NCBI GenBank assembly: GCA_964391675.1
Contig: CAYMMX010000006.1
Coordinates: 37,827-101,826 of the forward strand
Direction: 5' to 3'
DNA length: 64,000 nt
Source: CAYMMX01 sp964391675
Lineage (GTDB): Bacteria > Cyanobacteriota > Vampirovibrionia > Gastranaerophilales > Gastranaerophilaceae
The notes below the pieces were generated by a model. The model ran no database searches. It was not told where the DNA came from and worked only from the letters and a program-made list of their open reading frames with translations. Positions within the stretch are counted from its first letter, which is position 1; every line of letters begins with the position of its first letter. Both the position numbers and the translations under genes were made by a program. Positions 1 through 9,574 of this stretch are shown here, one piece after another.

Positions 1-677
1 AATATAAAAATGTTATATGGATTGATGTCGACACACTAATAATAAATGATATAAGTCAAATAATAGAATATGCAAAAGAAACGGGCTTTTCAATTCTTCA
101 GGGGGGCTCCGTTGGATCCAACTTCAATACTCCTATTAATGGCTACAATATGAACAATATCGGTTGTAATTCTGGAGTTTTAGTCATTAATGAAAAATTA
201 CCCGAACAAGAAAAATTATCACAATGGTGTTATAACAAAACAGAAGAATTAAAAGAAAAAGTAATAAGCCCTGATCAAGGAATCATATGTCTTATGATTG
301 AAGAGTTTAATCTGGAAATTAAACCATTACCAATCTTATACAATTGCTATCCTATTTATAATTTTGCAAATGAAGCATTTATATTACACACATGGGGACC
401 AGAAAAATTCTGGAATTTTTATGATAATGCTCAATGGGATTCAGATTATAAAAGATGGATTGAATTTGGAGGAACTCCAGCCAATATAAGAAAGTTAACT
501 GTCCTTCAAAAATTTATTTATCAAAAAGTTAAAATAAGACAACACGAAATAAAATCATATAATTTGTTTTTAACTTACATGTTAAACAATTATAATATTA
601 GTGAAGTCAGAGAAGCAACAACAAAAGTTAAAGAATTAATAGAAAAGGGAATTATTCAAGCCGATAGTGTCGGTTAA
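1..677 (+). CDS. GT8-like glycosyltransferase, C-terminal part (cut by left edge)
   Basis: The frame is open from base 3 with no start in the window, so only the C-terminal ~224 residues are visible; an ATG at 150 is internal. The visible part begins with the acidic motif WIDVDTLI (DxD-type, nucleotide-sugar/metal binding), followed by NSGVLVINEK, DQGIICLM and HTWGPEKFWN. That is the order of the conserved blocks of retaining GT-A family 8 and related transferases. Inferred role: transfer of a hexose or similar sugar onto a surface glycan in the cytoplasm. Its stop overlaps the stop of the convergent uracil-DNA glycosylase gene by four bases. The exact sugar cannot be told. Confidence 0.7.
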   Translation, partial: YKNVIWIDVDTLIINDISQIIEYAKETGFSILQGGSVGSNFNTPINGYNMNNIGCNSGVLVINEKLPEQEKLSQWCYNKTEELKEKVISPDQGIICLMIEEFNLEIKPLPILYNCYPIYNFANEAFILHTWGPEKFWNFYDNAQWDSDYKRWIEFGGTPANIRKLTVLQKFIYQKVKIRQHEIKSYNLFLTYMLNNYNISEVREATTKVKELIEKGIIQADSVG

Positions 678-1261
678 ATACTTAAGCTATTTCTTGCTTT
701 TTTTAAATCTTCATGCATAAACCAACGTGGCGAATTCTCTTGTATTGAGTGGTTTCTTAGCAAATAGGAAGGATGAAATATTGGCATAGCCAAATACTTT
801 TTTTGATTAATTTCGATTTTAAATGAACGTCCTCTTATTTTTGAAATTGGCTCTTTTGTTTTAATAAAAGATTTCATAGCAGTTGCTCCGCAAAGCAGTA
901 TAATTTCAGGGTTGATAACATCAATTTGAGAAATTAAAAAATGCTTACATGCCGCCTTTTCTTTATCTGTTGGAATTCTGTTTTTAGGTGGCCTGCATTT
1001 AACAGTATTTATAATATATAAATCATTTTCTCTTGATATTTCTGCATTAGTTAAAAACTCATTTAATAATTTTCCTGCCCGTCCTACAAAGGGGGTTCCT
1101 TGTAAATCTTCATTTTCTCCGGGTGCTTCGCCTATTAATATAATCTTTGCCGTTTTAGGGTTTCCATCTGCAAAAACAATATTATTACGTGTTAAGTGTA
1201 AGTCACAAGCGTTACATTTACTACATTTTAATTTTAATTCTTTTAACAATTTTTCTTTCAT
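674..1261 (-). CDS. udg: Uracil-DNA glycosylase, family 4 (Fe-S type)
   Basis: A 195-residue protein with the full set of family-4 UDG marks. Four cysteines that ligate a [4Fe-4S] cluster sit at about C13, C16, C89 and C105. The uracil-pocket motif GEAPGENED (44-52) is followed by GTPFVGRAG, and FHPSYLLRN lies near residue 160. It removes uracil from DNA as the first step of base excision repair. Length is typical of the family. The start is directly downstream of the glgP terminator on the same strand and has no clear Shine-Dalgarno sequence, so initiation may be unusual or depend on read-through. Function is confident. Confidence 0.92.
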   Translation of the reverse strand: MKEKLLKELKLKCSKCNACDLHLTRNNIVFADGNPKTAKIILIGEAPGENEDLQGTPFVGRAGKLLNEFLTNAEISRENDLYIINTVKCRPPKNRIPTDKEKAACKHFLISQIDVINPEIILLCGATAMKSFIKTKEPISKIRGRSFKIEINQKKYLAMPIFHPSYLLRNHSIQENSPRWFMHEDLKKARNSLSI

Positions 1262-1263
1262 TT

Positions 1264-1292
1264 TATTAAAGAAGGTGCATCAAAGATGCACC
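1264..1292 (-). terminator. Rho-independent terminator after the GT35 gene
   Basis: An 8-bp perfect stem (GGTGCATC / GATGCACC, 1274-1292) with a three-base loop is followed on the minus strand by a T-rich tract. It lies between the GT35 stop and the start of the UDG gene. Confidence 0.75.
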
Positions 1293-1317
1293 AACCTTCC
1301 ATATTTCTATTATATTT

Positions 1318-3009
1318 TTATTTTATATTAGAGAATGTCCACGCATCAAAACTTGGTTTTTCAGTAATTTTCATTTCCTGCTTTTCACCACCTGATGAAT
1401 CATCATTATGAGCTATTGGATTATATAATCTGTTAAAGTATTCTATAACCATTCTATCCGAGTTAAAATAAGCCTCAGAAGTTCTCATCGCTTGTCTGAC
1501 TAATCTTGCCCATTCCTCCTTATTTTCATAATATGTAGGAATAATTTCATCTTCAATTTTACTCATTACACATTCATGATCTTTCCAGTGACGTTCTTCC
1601 CATGGCATTTCGTCATCAAGGCCCTCGTACTCAATAGTATAACCGTTAATACCATCGAATGTACCTTCAACAGTCCATCCATCAAATATTGATAGGTGGA
1701 GAGCCCCATTCATATTTGCAGACATGCCTGAAGTTCCTGAAGCCTCAAAAGGTCTTAAAGGAGTATTCAACCATATATCTGAACCCTTCTTTAATCTTGC
1801 ACTTAAAGCAAGCTCATATCCCGGAAGTACAACTACATTTTTCAATGTATGTGAACGATGAAGTATTTTATTAAACATTTCACGCCCCATAACATCATCA
1901 GGATGGAATTTTCCTGCAAAAATTATTTGAATTTTATTAGATTCTAACAATTTATTTAATCTGTCTTTATCCATTAAGATAAGCCAAGCACGCTTATAAT
2001 CAGCAAATCTTCTTGCCCATGTTATTGTCAAAACATCAGGATCAAATCTCTTACCTGCATGATCAGCTATATACTTAAATAATTCTACTTTCATCTGACG
2101 TTTCGCAGCAAGAATATCTTCAGGAGTTTTTGCAGAACCTATTCTTGAATCTTGCCAATAATGAAGATTTACAGCATTTGTTATTGCTCTAATAGGACAT
2201 CTTCCATCAACCCATTCCCACATTTTATTAGCAACTAAACCATGAAGCTGCGAAACAGCGTTTGCTATTCTGCTCATTCTCAAAGCTGCAACTGTTAATG
2301 AAAAATTTTCACCTCCGAGAGCAACGGCTTTTTCTCTGGGACATCCTGCAAAAAAGCCTCCCTGAATCAAAGTATCAACCCAATGAACTTCATTTCCGGC
2401 AGCTACAGGAGTATGTGTTGTAAAGACTGTTTTCTTTTTAACTTGTTCTAAATCGCCATTGTATTGCCTTAGTAATTCAAATGCAGCAGGAAGTGCATGA
2501 CCTTCATTCATATGTATAACATCAAATTTATAGCCTATTTGCTGTAAAATTTTAATCCCGGCAATTCCTAAAATTGTCTCTTGAGCAATTCTTATTTTTT
2601 CATCACCGTCATAAAGCTTATAAGAAATACTTCTTGCCCACTCACTATTACCTTCAATATCTGTAGTTAATAAATAAACCGGGCATGCTCCAAATAATTC
2701 CTGTTCTACTCTATAAGCCTTAACTTTAACTTTTTCGCCAAAAGATTCAACTTCTGTATAAATATCTAAATCTGTTAAAAAATCATAATATTTTCTAATA
2801 TAAGCAACTTCAACATTACCTGTATGATCGATACGTTGATCATAATAACCGTATGACCATAACATAGTAATACCGACTATAGGTAATTGAAGATATCCTG
2901 CAGATTGCATGTGAGAACCTGCTAAAAAACCAAGTCCTCCGGAATATGTGCTTAGTGATTGATCTAATGCAATTTCCATTGAGAAATATGCTACATTTGG
3001 TAATGCCAT
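1318..3009 (-). CDS. glgP: Alpha-glucan (glycogen/maltodextrin) phosphorylase-like GT35 protein lacking the PLP lysine
   Basis: A GT-B fold phosphorylase-family protein of the short alpha-glucan phosphorylase type. N-terminal NVAYFSMEIALD and YSGGLGFLAGSH, HMNEGHALPAAFELL, TTHTPVAAGNEVH, WARRFADYKR and EASGTSGM are all clear. The family phosphorolyses alpha-1,4-glucan to glucose-1-phosphate. I place the start at 3009 (MALPNVAYFSMEI), preceded by AAAAAGGA at good spacing. An in-frame start at 3111 would add a 34-residue hydrophobic tail not expected of the family. Oddity: the position of the PLP-binding lysine (GTSGMK in relatives) is serine here (GTSGMSANMNGAL, codon TCT). Without it the classical PLP-dependent reaction should not work, so the activity is uncertain. 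The DUF3417-type N-terminal domain of longer relatives is absent. Confidence 0.85.
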   Translation of the reverse strand: MALPNVAYFSMEIALDQSLSTYSGGLGFLAGSHMQSAGYLQLPIVGITMLWSYGYYDQRIDHTGNVEVAYIRKYYDFLTDLDIYTEVESFGEKVKVKAYRVEQELFGACPVYLLTTDIEGNSEWARSISYKLYDGDEKIRIAQETILGIAGIKILQQIGYKFDVIHMNEGHALPAAFELLRQYNGDLEQVKKKTVFTTHTPVAAGNEVHWVDTLIQGGFFAGCPREKAVALGGENFSLTVAALRMSRIANAVSQLHGLVANKMWEWVDGRCPIRAITNAVNLHYWQDSRIGSAKTPEDILAAKRQMKVELFKYIADHAGKRFDPDVLTITWARRFADYKRAWLILMDKDRLNKLLESNKIQIIFAGKFHPDDVMGREMFNKILHRSHTLKNVVVLPGYELALSARLKKGSDIWLNTPLRPFEASGTSGMSANMNGALHLSIFDGWTVEGTFDGINGYTIEYEGLDDEMPWEERHWKDHECVMSKIEDEIIPTYYENKEEWARLVRQAMRTSEAYFNSDRMVIEYFNRLYNPIAHNDDSSGGEKQEMKITEKPSFDAWTFSNIK

Positions 3010-3191
3010 AAATTTATCCTTTTTCTGTCTAATTCTAATTTTAAATAATTGAACAATACTAAATACTGTTATAACAATAATATAGCATAATTTCAAGATA
3101 TATGTGTTCATATATTTGAATTATCTTAAAATAGGCTAAAACTATTACTAAACAGCAAACATGATAATATTAAGTTTTGTTAAGTTTAACA

Positions 3192-4199
3192 TTAATCATC
3201 TATTATTACTTGAAGTATATCTTCCGGATTAATGTCAAGGCAACAAAGTTCATCGCATGTTGTTTGTCTTTTATCCCATAGGCAAGGTTTTAAAGGGCAC
3301 TTATCATTTGCTAATATAGAAGTAACATTTTCACAATCAGGAATTAATTTTTTATAGTCTGTAGGCCCAAATATAACATATGTTTTAGTCTTTAAGGAAA
3401 CAGCAATATGCAATGGTGCTGAGTCTGAACATAAAAATTTTTCCGAAGCACTGATAATTTTTGCTAAATCTTTTAAATTCTTCGTTTCTCCGTAATAATC
3501 TATAAACTTAGGGTTATTACTATTATTAAGATTTTTCTTTATTGATTCAATACATTCTTTATCATCAGGTCCGCCAGCCAAAATAACCCTTTTGCCATTT
3601 TCTATCAATAAATCAATAACCTTAGCCCATTTTTCCGCAGAAATTGTTTTTACAATTCCCATGTTAATGCTCATTTTACTTACACCCGGATGAATCAATA
3701 CAGTATTTTTTTCTTTAGCTATAGAATCAATTTTAATTTCAGGCAAATATGTTTTTATATCCGTTAACGGTGTAACTAAGTCATGATACATATTACACGC
3801 ATATTGCATTTTATTTAGCTTAACGGCTTTTGTAAGCAGAATCTTGCTTAATTTACCGGTATCATAACCATAACACTTCTTAATTCCGGTTAAAAAAAGG
3901 ATAATGCTCATAAATTTATTTCCGCCGGCAGTTATAGCCAAATCGAAATTACCTTTACGAGCTAAAAAAATAAGTTTTAAAAGTTCAAAATATTTGCTTT
4001 TTGATTTAATATCAACTAAAAACATCTCGTCAATAACATCAGTTAAATCCTTAATTCCTTTGCTTCTTGGTTCTAAAGCAAGTGTTATTTTAGAATTAGG
4101 AAACTCTTTCTTTAAAGAAATTAATGCAGGCAGGAAAAGAATTTCATCTCCGATTCCTCCAAAATTTATTACAAGAATTTTTTTTACAGTCTTTGGCAT
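3192..4199 (-). CDS. Glycosyltransferase family 9 (ADP-heptose:LPS heptosyltransferase-like)
   Basis: A 335-residue GT-B protein. The N-terminal glycine loop INFGGIGDEILFLPALISLK and the C-terminal block SDSAPLHIAVSLKTKTYVIFGPTD are the two signatures of GT9 (WaaC/WaaF/RfaQ-like) enzymes. ILAGGPDDKECI lies between them. It probably adds heptose or a related sugar to a lipid-linked core on the cytoplasmic face of the inner membrane. The C-terminal tail is cysteine-rich (CPLKPCLWDKRQTTCDELCC), as in many GT9 members. A perfect -10 hexamer ends six bases before the ATG and no Shine-Dalgarno sequence is seen, so the message is probably leaderless. The acceptor is unknown. Confidence 0.85.
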   Translation of the reverse strand: MPKTVKKILVINFGGIGDEILFLPALISLKKEFPNSKITLALEPRSKGIKDLTDVIDEMFLVDIKSKSKYFELLKLIFLARKGNFDLAITAGGNKFMSIILFLTGIKKCYGYDTGKLSKILLTKAVKLNKMQYACNMYHDLVTPLTDIKTYLPEIKIDSIAKEKNTVLIHPGVSKMSINMGIVKTISAEKWAKVIDLLIENGKRVILAGGPDDKECIESIKKNLNNSNNPKFIDYYGETKNLKDLAKIISASEKFLCSDSAPLHIAVSLKTKTYVIFGPTDYKKLIPDCENVTSILANDKCPLKPCLWDKRQTTCDELCCLDINPEDILQVIIDD

Positions 4200-4205
4200 T
4201 TTATT

Positions 4206-4211
4206 ATTATA
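4206..4211 (-). promoter_or_regulatory. -10 box of the GT9 gene (leaderless type)
   Basis: TATAAT on the minus strand, followed by AATAAA and then the ATG at 4199. No ribosome-binding site fits between them. The -35 match upstream is poor. Confidence 0.5.
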
Positions 4212-4241
4212 ATTTAAAAATATATAACATAAAGTTATATA
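4212..4241 (-). terminator. Terminator after the radical SAM gene
   Basis: Minus-strand stem TATATAAC / GTTATATA (4221-4241) with a five-base loop is followed by TTTTTAAATT. It abuts the GT9 promoter. Confidence 0.5.
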
Positions 4242-4252
4242 ATAATATTTAC

Positions 4253-5224
4253 TTACTGTTCTGAAAGTTTTCTGAGTAAAGGATTAAACTGGCAGTTAGG
4301 ACTTTTAAATATATCATTGGATATTACATTAAGAAATTTATCATGATCAGGATGGTTTTGTTCAAAAATTGCCATATCATCATACTTCATGCTAAATTGA
4401 GAACCCCAATCACGAAACTCCCAAAAAGAAGCCTTAGCCCCTAAGTTTTCAGCAATTTTAACAAATCCCGGCATTTCTTTATAATTTAAACTATGAACAA
4501 CAAAAGACAACTGTAAATTTTTTAAAAATCCTTCTTTTTTAATAGATGATAACCATTTTACATTTTCCATAACAGTTTTAAAATCACCATTTCTGGTTAT
4601 TGTCTTATATGTGTTTTCATTAATTGCATGAATTGAAACCTCAACGTTTAATAATTTTTCTAATATACCTAAGTCTTTGCAATTTTGCATATTACATAAC
4701 AGACCATTTGTGTGAAGATTAAATTTTATATCTGGATAAGTTTGACAAATAACTTTAATCAACTTTCTATAATGCTTACTTACAAAAGTTTCACCGCTTC
4801 CACAGAAACAAACTTCTTCAGCATTTTTCAACATTGGAATAAATATCGTTTCAATATTGCTGTCTAAAAAATCTGTATATTCTTTATCACTTAAGATAAT
4901 ATCATCTCTACAGGTAATACATTTGTAATTACATGCTCTATCATTCGAAAATTTGATGTATTTAGGATAATCCGCTATTTCTTTAAACTCAGAACTGTTT
5001 AAGTCACCATTATAGCCACAAATATTTCTGTTACAATACTTGTAACTATTATCTAAAATACTCCTACGAAAATCCCTGGCTTTATCAGAATTCCAAACAT
5101 CCTCAAATGATTGTTCATAAAAGTTGCCAAAGGTATAATCGTTACACCAGGAAGGACAACATGGATTAATGTTTCCGTTTATAGAAACTTCCATGAAAAG
5201 AAAAGGATTAGGACAAACTGTCAT
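4253..5224 (-). CDS. Radical SAM protein with N-terminal SPASM-like cysteine domain
   Basis: About 323 residues. The radical SAM core has CNYKCITC (CxxxCxxC, cysteines near 98, 102, 105), which binds the [4Fe-4S]-SAM cluster. It continues with EVCFCGSGETFVS, FNLHTNGLL and VEVSIHAINENTYKTI, typical of the TIM barrel. Before the core lies a cysteine-rich stretch (NINPCCPSWCNDYTFGNF...FEDVWNS, then C64 and C69) that reads like the auxiliary-cluster SPASM domain. Here it is at the N-terminus instead of the usual C-terminus. Start chosen at 5224, with GAGG seven bases upstream; TTG at 5236 and ATG at 5230 are possible alternatives. Substrate unknown; neighbouring glycosyltransferases suggest a glycan or cell-envelope role (inference). 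Confidence 0.75.
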   Translation of the reverse strand: MTVCPNPFLFMEVSINGNINPCCPSWCNDYTFGNFYEQSFEDVWNSDKARDFRRSILDNSYKYCNRNICGYNGDLNSSEFKEIADYPKYIKFSNDRACNYKCITCRDDIILSDKEYTDFLDSNIETIFIPMLKNAEEVCFCGSGETFVSKHYRKLIKVICQTYPDIKFNLHTNGLLCNMQNCKDLGILEKLLNVEVSIHAINENTYKTITRNGDFKTVMENVKWLSSIKKEGFLKNLQLSFVVHSLNYKEMPGFVKIAENLGAKASFWEFRDWGSQFSMKYDDMAIFEQNHPDHDKFLNVISNDIFKSPNCQFNPLLRKLSEQ

Positions 5225-5430
5225 AAACATCCTCAATTAATTACTTACAACTAAAATTTTAGCATTATCCTAAAAGATTTGCAAACAAAAAGTGCATTAT
5301 GACAAACTTTAACCTTCCTATAAAAGGCACTTGAAACAATTCAAGATAATTTTATCATACATGCACTTTACACTTACATTTTAATAAATTTTTAAATAAA
5401 AAACATCCCCATTAAGGCTAATAAAATAAA

Positions 5431-7881
5431 TCACAAGCAACTGCTATAAGGTAAAGACTTTATAAATTTTTCTATAAATTCAAAATCTATATGCCCTAAT
5501 TTATCAACGGGTAATTTTATCTTATGTTTTTGAACATGCTTTAACCTATATTGTCTACCATAAGAAAACTTAAATTTATACTTATTTATTAAGGTTAAGA
5601 TGAATAAAGCAACATATTTATTTAATTTAAAATTAGGCTTAAGAACTATAATGTTATCATCGCAACAAAAAACATAATCCCTGTAAAAACAATTGCAAAA
5701 CATATCAATTGTTAGACAAGAACTGTATTTATCCATTTCTTCATTTTCTATATAATTACTAATACCTTGATTTTGATATCCTGCAGTAACCAGGGGTATA
5801 TTTCCGTCAAGACGGTTTTCTTTTATAAGTCTGTCACCTCGTTCAATTGTAAATAATCCTTTATTTTTTGAATCTAAATAAAATTCTGCCCACTGTACAG
5901 AATCTAAATTCAAATTAATATTGCTTTTAGGAGTTTTTAAATCTGTTTTACCGTAAAATTCGGTCATTAATTCAAACAAAGTTATTTCATCAATATCTTT
6001 GTCAAATAAATTCATTTGAAATTTAACATTAAAAGTTAATCTGTCTTTAATTACTTTTACAAAATCATTTACATTTAACTTGTTATAATCAGACATTGAA
6101 TGTGCCTGAATAAGCCACTCATCATCTGATTTTATTTTTGTTTTTACAAGTTTAAGCCCATCTTGATATTTATCTGCATTAAATATTCTTTTTAATAAAT
6201 CTGATTTAATTGAATTCCACTTATTATAAGTATCTGTTCTTCCTTTTGCTTTAGAAAGGACAAATCCATCATCATCCAAATCATAAAAAACCACTTCTTG
6301 ATTTGCATGAGGCTTATTGGTTTCAAATACTGCTATTGCTGTATTTGTTGCAGCATTTGGCATAAATAATTCTTTTGGCATGTTAATAACATATTTTAGG
6401 GTATTATTAGTTAAAATTTGTTTTCTTATTTTATCATCCTTAAAATATGTACTTAAAGGTGCTATAACTACTACATACCTTGAACAATGCGAAATTAACC
6501 TTTGGAGAAATTGTATCTCTTTTTTAGTGGGGTCATCCTTATTATCTTTTCCGCCATAAGGGGGGTTTATAAAACCTATTGTAGGAATAATTCCTTCATT
6601 TTTAAGGTTTTCTAATTCTATATCAGCTTCCTTGGAAAAATAATCACATTTAAAAATCTGCGATTTTCCGTCTCCACGAAATAACATATTTGAAATAGCT
6701 AAAGAAAACATTGTAGAGTTACTTTCAAATCCGATTAATTGTTTTTTCTTTAATTTATTAATTTTATCTGATTTATTGGACATTTGGGAACTGTTAATTA
6801 ATTTTGTCAACTTATTCATTGCAGCAATCAAGAAAGCTCCCGTTCCACAGCAAGAATCCAAAATTATATCATTAGACTTCAAATCAATTAATTCCGTAAA
6901 AAGTTCTGTAATATGACGCGGCGTTAAAACAATTCCTTTTTTAACATTGGCTAACCCGGCATAGCGTAAAAATTCCTCATAAAATTTTCCTATAACATCA
7001 TAGTTTAATTCTTTTTTAAATAATGGAATAATTTTTTCCTTTAATTCATTCAATAATTTTATCAATATCTTAGAATTATCATTTAATAATTCTTCATTAT
7101 TCTTAAATGAGGCTAATTCATCAATAAGAATATTTATTTTTGATTCCGGTATATTTTCTCCGGATAAAACCTCTTTTATTGTATAAGACATTGAGTTTAA
7201 AATCATAGAAGGAGACCAACCGTTATAATCATTTCTAAAATCATTCTTTTTATTTCTCTCAAAAAGGCATATCATTAATGCAGATAAAAGAATAGGTCTT
7301 TTTTGAGAATCAACAGAGCGTAACCATTTATTTACCTTTTTAGATGAAGTAGAAATTTCACTTATCAATTTTTCTTCGTTAAAATTATCAAAAAGCGATA
7401 AATAATCCCTTTCATTCAAAATGTTTGTAATAAGTGACTGCTCTTGAATTCTATTATTTAAAATTACAAAAGTACTTACCCTGTGGTTATATTCAGTATT
7501 TAAATCCCCTGAAACAGCTACCCCTAAGATTTTCCAACTTCTAAAAAAAGCCTTCAAATCTTCGCTTTGCAAATTATCATTTAAAAAAAACTTAAGGTAA
7601 TGCTTAACACCATCAACAGCATATTTAATCGGTTCGGATAAATTATCAGATGAAGAATGTAGGGAAATATTTGGCTTTATTTCAACAATTATTAATAATT
7701 GTTCATCTTCATTAATATAAATATAATCAGGAAATCCCTGATTATTAGTTTGTTTTTTTGATGCATTTGATAAAACAGATTTTATATTATCATTTTTAGG
7801 GTAATTTCCCCAGTTTTTTTTATATTCAAGGCTGCTTAAGTAAACACCGATATCAAAATCGTTTTTATCTTTTATTGCCAT
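5431..7881 (-). CDS. Single-chain type IIG restriction-modification enzyme (nuclease + N6-adenine methylase + recognition domain)
   Basis: 816 residues with three parts. Residues ~1-150 hold a PD-(D/E)xK nuclease signature, PD at 51-52 and ExK at 67-69. Residues ~290-620 are an HsdM-like N6-adenine methylase with motif I DSCCGTGAF (342-350) and catalytic NPPY (439-442). Residues ~680-816 resemble an HsdS target-recognition domain (IERGDRLIKENR...IPLVTAGYQNQG...). This fusion matches type IIG (BcgI/Eco57I-like) enzymes that methylate and cut with one polypeptide. No separate hsdR or hsdS is next to it. The gene stands alone and is divergent from comM across a 136-bp gap. Downstream, 5237-5430 is gene-free and contains the inverted pair AAAGTGCAT (5289-5297) / ATGCACTTT (5361-5369). 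All motifs look intact. Recognition site unknown. Confidence 0.85.
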   Translation of the reverse strand: MAIKDKNDFDIGVYLSSLEYKKNWGNYPKNDNIKSVLSNASKKQTNNQGFPDYIYINEDEQLLIIVEIKPNISLHSSSDNLSEPIKYAVDGVKHYLKFFLNDNLQSEDLKAFFRSWKILGVAVSGDLNTEYNHRVSTFVILNNRIQEQSLITNILNERDYLSLFDNFNEEKLISEISTSSKKVNKWLRSVDSQKRPILLSALMICLFERNKKNDFRNDYNGWSPSMILNSMSYTIKEVLSGENIPESKINILIDELASFKNNEELLNDNSKILIKLLNELKEKIIPLFKKELNYDVIGKFYEEFLRYAGLANVKKGIVLTPRHITELFTELIDLKSNDIILDSCCGTGAFLIAAMNKLTKLINSSQMSNKSDKINKLKKKQLIGFESNSTMFSLAISNMLFRGDGKSQIFKCDYFSKEADIELENLKNEGIIPTIGFINPPYGGKDNKDDPTKKEIQFLQRLISHCSRYVVVIAPLSTYFKDDKIRKQILTNNTLKYVINMPKELFMPNAATNTAIAVFETNKPHANQEVVFYDLDDDGFVLSKAKGRTDTYNKWNSIKSDLLKRIFNADKYQDGLKLVKTKIKSDDEWLIQAHSMSDYNKLNVNDFVKVIKDRLTFNVKFQMNLFDKDIDEITLFELMTEFYGKTDLKTPKSNINLNLDSVQWAEFYLDSKNKGLFTIERGDRLIKENRLDGNIPLVTAGYQNQGISNYIENEEMDKYSSCLTIDMFCNCFYRDYVFCCDDNIIVLKPNFKLNKYVALFILTLINKYKFKFSYGRQYRLKHVQKHKIKLPVDKLGHIDFEFIEKFIKSLPYSSCL

Positions 7882-8017
7882 ACTTCCTCTCTAATCCACT
7901 TTACTAATGATAAAATAAATAGTTGTAAAAAACAAATTGTAAATATAAATACTCCATGTTTGTTTATATTTATGTTAACATTCCTAATAAAAACCGTTTA
8001 AACCAAAGAAAGATTAT

Positions 8018-9574
8018 ATGGTATCAAAAATAATAACAGCAACAACCATGGGTTTAAATGCCTATAAAATAGATGTGGAAGTTGATTTTGTAAATTCACT
8101 ACCAAATATATCAATTGTGGGATTACCTGATATTGCGGTAAATGAAGCAAAAGAAAGAGTTCGCTCGGCTGTTAAAAACTCCGGTTTTACATTTCCAGGA
8201 CAAAGAGTAATAGTTAATTTAGCCCCTGCTGATATAAAAAAAGAAGGAACAAATTTTGATCTGCCTATTGCCGTAGGAATTTTAACTCGAGGGGGATTCA
8301 TAAATGAAATCTTTCTTGAAAATACGGCTTTTTTAGGTGAATTATCTCTCGATGGCAGTCTAAGAGGAATAAACGGAATTTTACCACTTGTTTCAGGACT
8401 TAAAGAACTTGGTATCAAAAAAGTAATAGTACCCCAAGTAAATACTAAAGAAGCTGCGCTAGTAGACGGAATAGATGTATATGGTGCAGAATATTTGATA
8501 GACGTAATTAATCATTTTAGCGATGATTCTGAGTCTAAATTAATTAAGTCAACAAAAAATATAGAAAATTATCTTAATGAAAACACCCCAAATACATATA
8601 TTTATGACTTTAAAGACGTAAAAGGACAACAAAAAGCAAAAAAAGCTCTGGAAATAGCTGCAGCAGGTGCCCATAATATACTAATGATGGGGTCTCCCGG
8701 ATCAGGCAAAACATTAATGGCAAAATGTTTTGCCTCTATACTACCACCTTTAAATATTCAAGAATCACTGGAATTAACAAAAATATATAGCATAAGTGGC
8801 TTATTGCCATCAGATAAACCTTTAATTACTCAAAGACCTTACCGGGCAGTACATCATTCTGCATCTTCTGTAGGAATAATCGGAGGTGGAAGCAACCCAA
8901 AACCTGGAGAAATAACTCTGGCTCATAGAGGTGTTTTATTCCTTGATGAAATGGTTGAATTTCCAAGAAATGTTTTGGAAACCTTAAGACAACCTTTAGA
9001 AGACGGTGAAGTTACAATCTCTCGTGCCCAAACTTCAATTAAATACCCCGCCGATTTCATGCTGCTTGGGGCTATGAATCCTTGTCCTTGCGGCTTTTTA
9101 GGCGATAGCCAGAAAAATTGTACCTGTTCTGAATTTCAAATACAAAGATATCGTTCAAGATTATCGGGACCTCTTCTTGACAGAATTGATTTACAAATTG
9201 AAGTGCCAAGACTAACACCGCAAGAGCTTATTAATATGAAAGATTCTTCAGAACCTTCCTGCGAAATAAGAAAACGGGTTGTTAACGCCAGAAACATACA
9301 ATTTCAAAGGTATAAAGGACTAGGAATATTAACTAATTCCGAGCTTAATACTGATTTAATCAAAAAATTCTGTCAAATAGATAAAGAATCAGAAGATATT
9401 CTTAAAAATGCCATTATAAAATTTAATTTGTCAGGAAGAAGTTATGACAGAACTCTAAAACTCGCAAGGACAATTGCTGATTTATCCGGTGAAAAAAATA
9501 TACTTAAAACACATATTGCTCAGGCCCTACAATACAGAACTTTTATTGCTGAAAATATTCATGCCAATCTATAA
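8018..9574 (+). CDS. comM: YifB/ComM family Mg-chelatase-like AAA+ ATPase
   Basis: 518 residues with the whole YifB architecture. The N-terminal ChlI-type domain has ISIVGLPDIAVNEAKERVRSA and NLAPADIKKEG. The AAA+ core has Walker A GSPGSGKT near residue 227 and Walker B GVLFLDEM, then a C-terminal helical domain (LSGRSYDRTLKLARTIADL). ComM is a hexameric branch-migration helicase that helps integrate single-stranded DNA during natural transformation. Length is normal. It is the last housekeeping gene before the phage-like cluster. If that cluster makes DNA-carrying particles, ComM would be a natural recipient-side partner (speculation). Confidence 0.93.
   Translation: MVSKIITATTMGLNAYKIDVEVDFVNSLPNISIVGLPDIAVNEAKERVRSAVKNSGFTFPGQRVIVNLAPADIKKEGTNFDLPIAVGILTRGGFINEIFLENTAFLGELSLDGSLRGINGILPLVSGLKELGIKKVIVPQVNTKEAALVDGIDVYGAEYLIDVINHFSDDSESKLIKSTKNIENYLNENTPNTYIYDFKDVKGQQKAKKALEIAAAGAHNILMMGSPGSGKTLMAKCFASILPPLNIQESLELTKIYSISGLLPSDKPLITQRPYRAVHHSASSVGIIGGGSNPKPGEITLAHRGVLFLDEMVEFPRNVLETLRQPLEDGEVTISRAQTSIKYPADFMLLGAMNPCPCGFLGDSQKNCTCSEFQIQRYRSRLSGPLLDRIDLQIEVPRLTPQELINMKDSSEPSCEIRKRVVNARNIQFQRYKGLGILTNSELNTDLIKKFCQIDKESEDILKNAIIKFNLSGRSYDRTLKLARTIADLSGEKNILKTHIAQALQYRTFIAENIHANL

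Noticed and set aside
3010..3111. Hydrophobic N-terminal extension of the GT35 protein
   Set aside because: The internal ATG at 3009 has a proper ribosome site and gives the normal family N-terminus.
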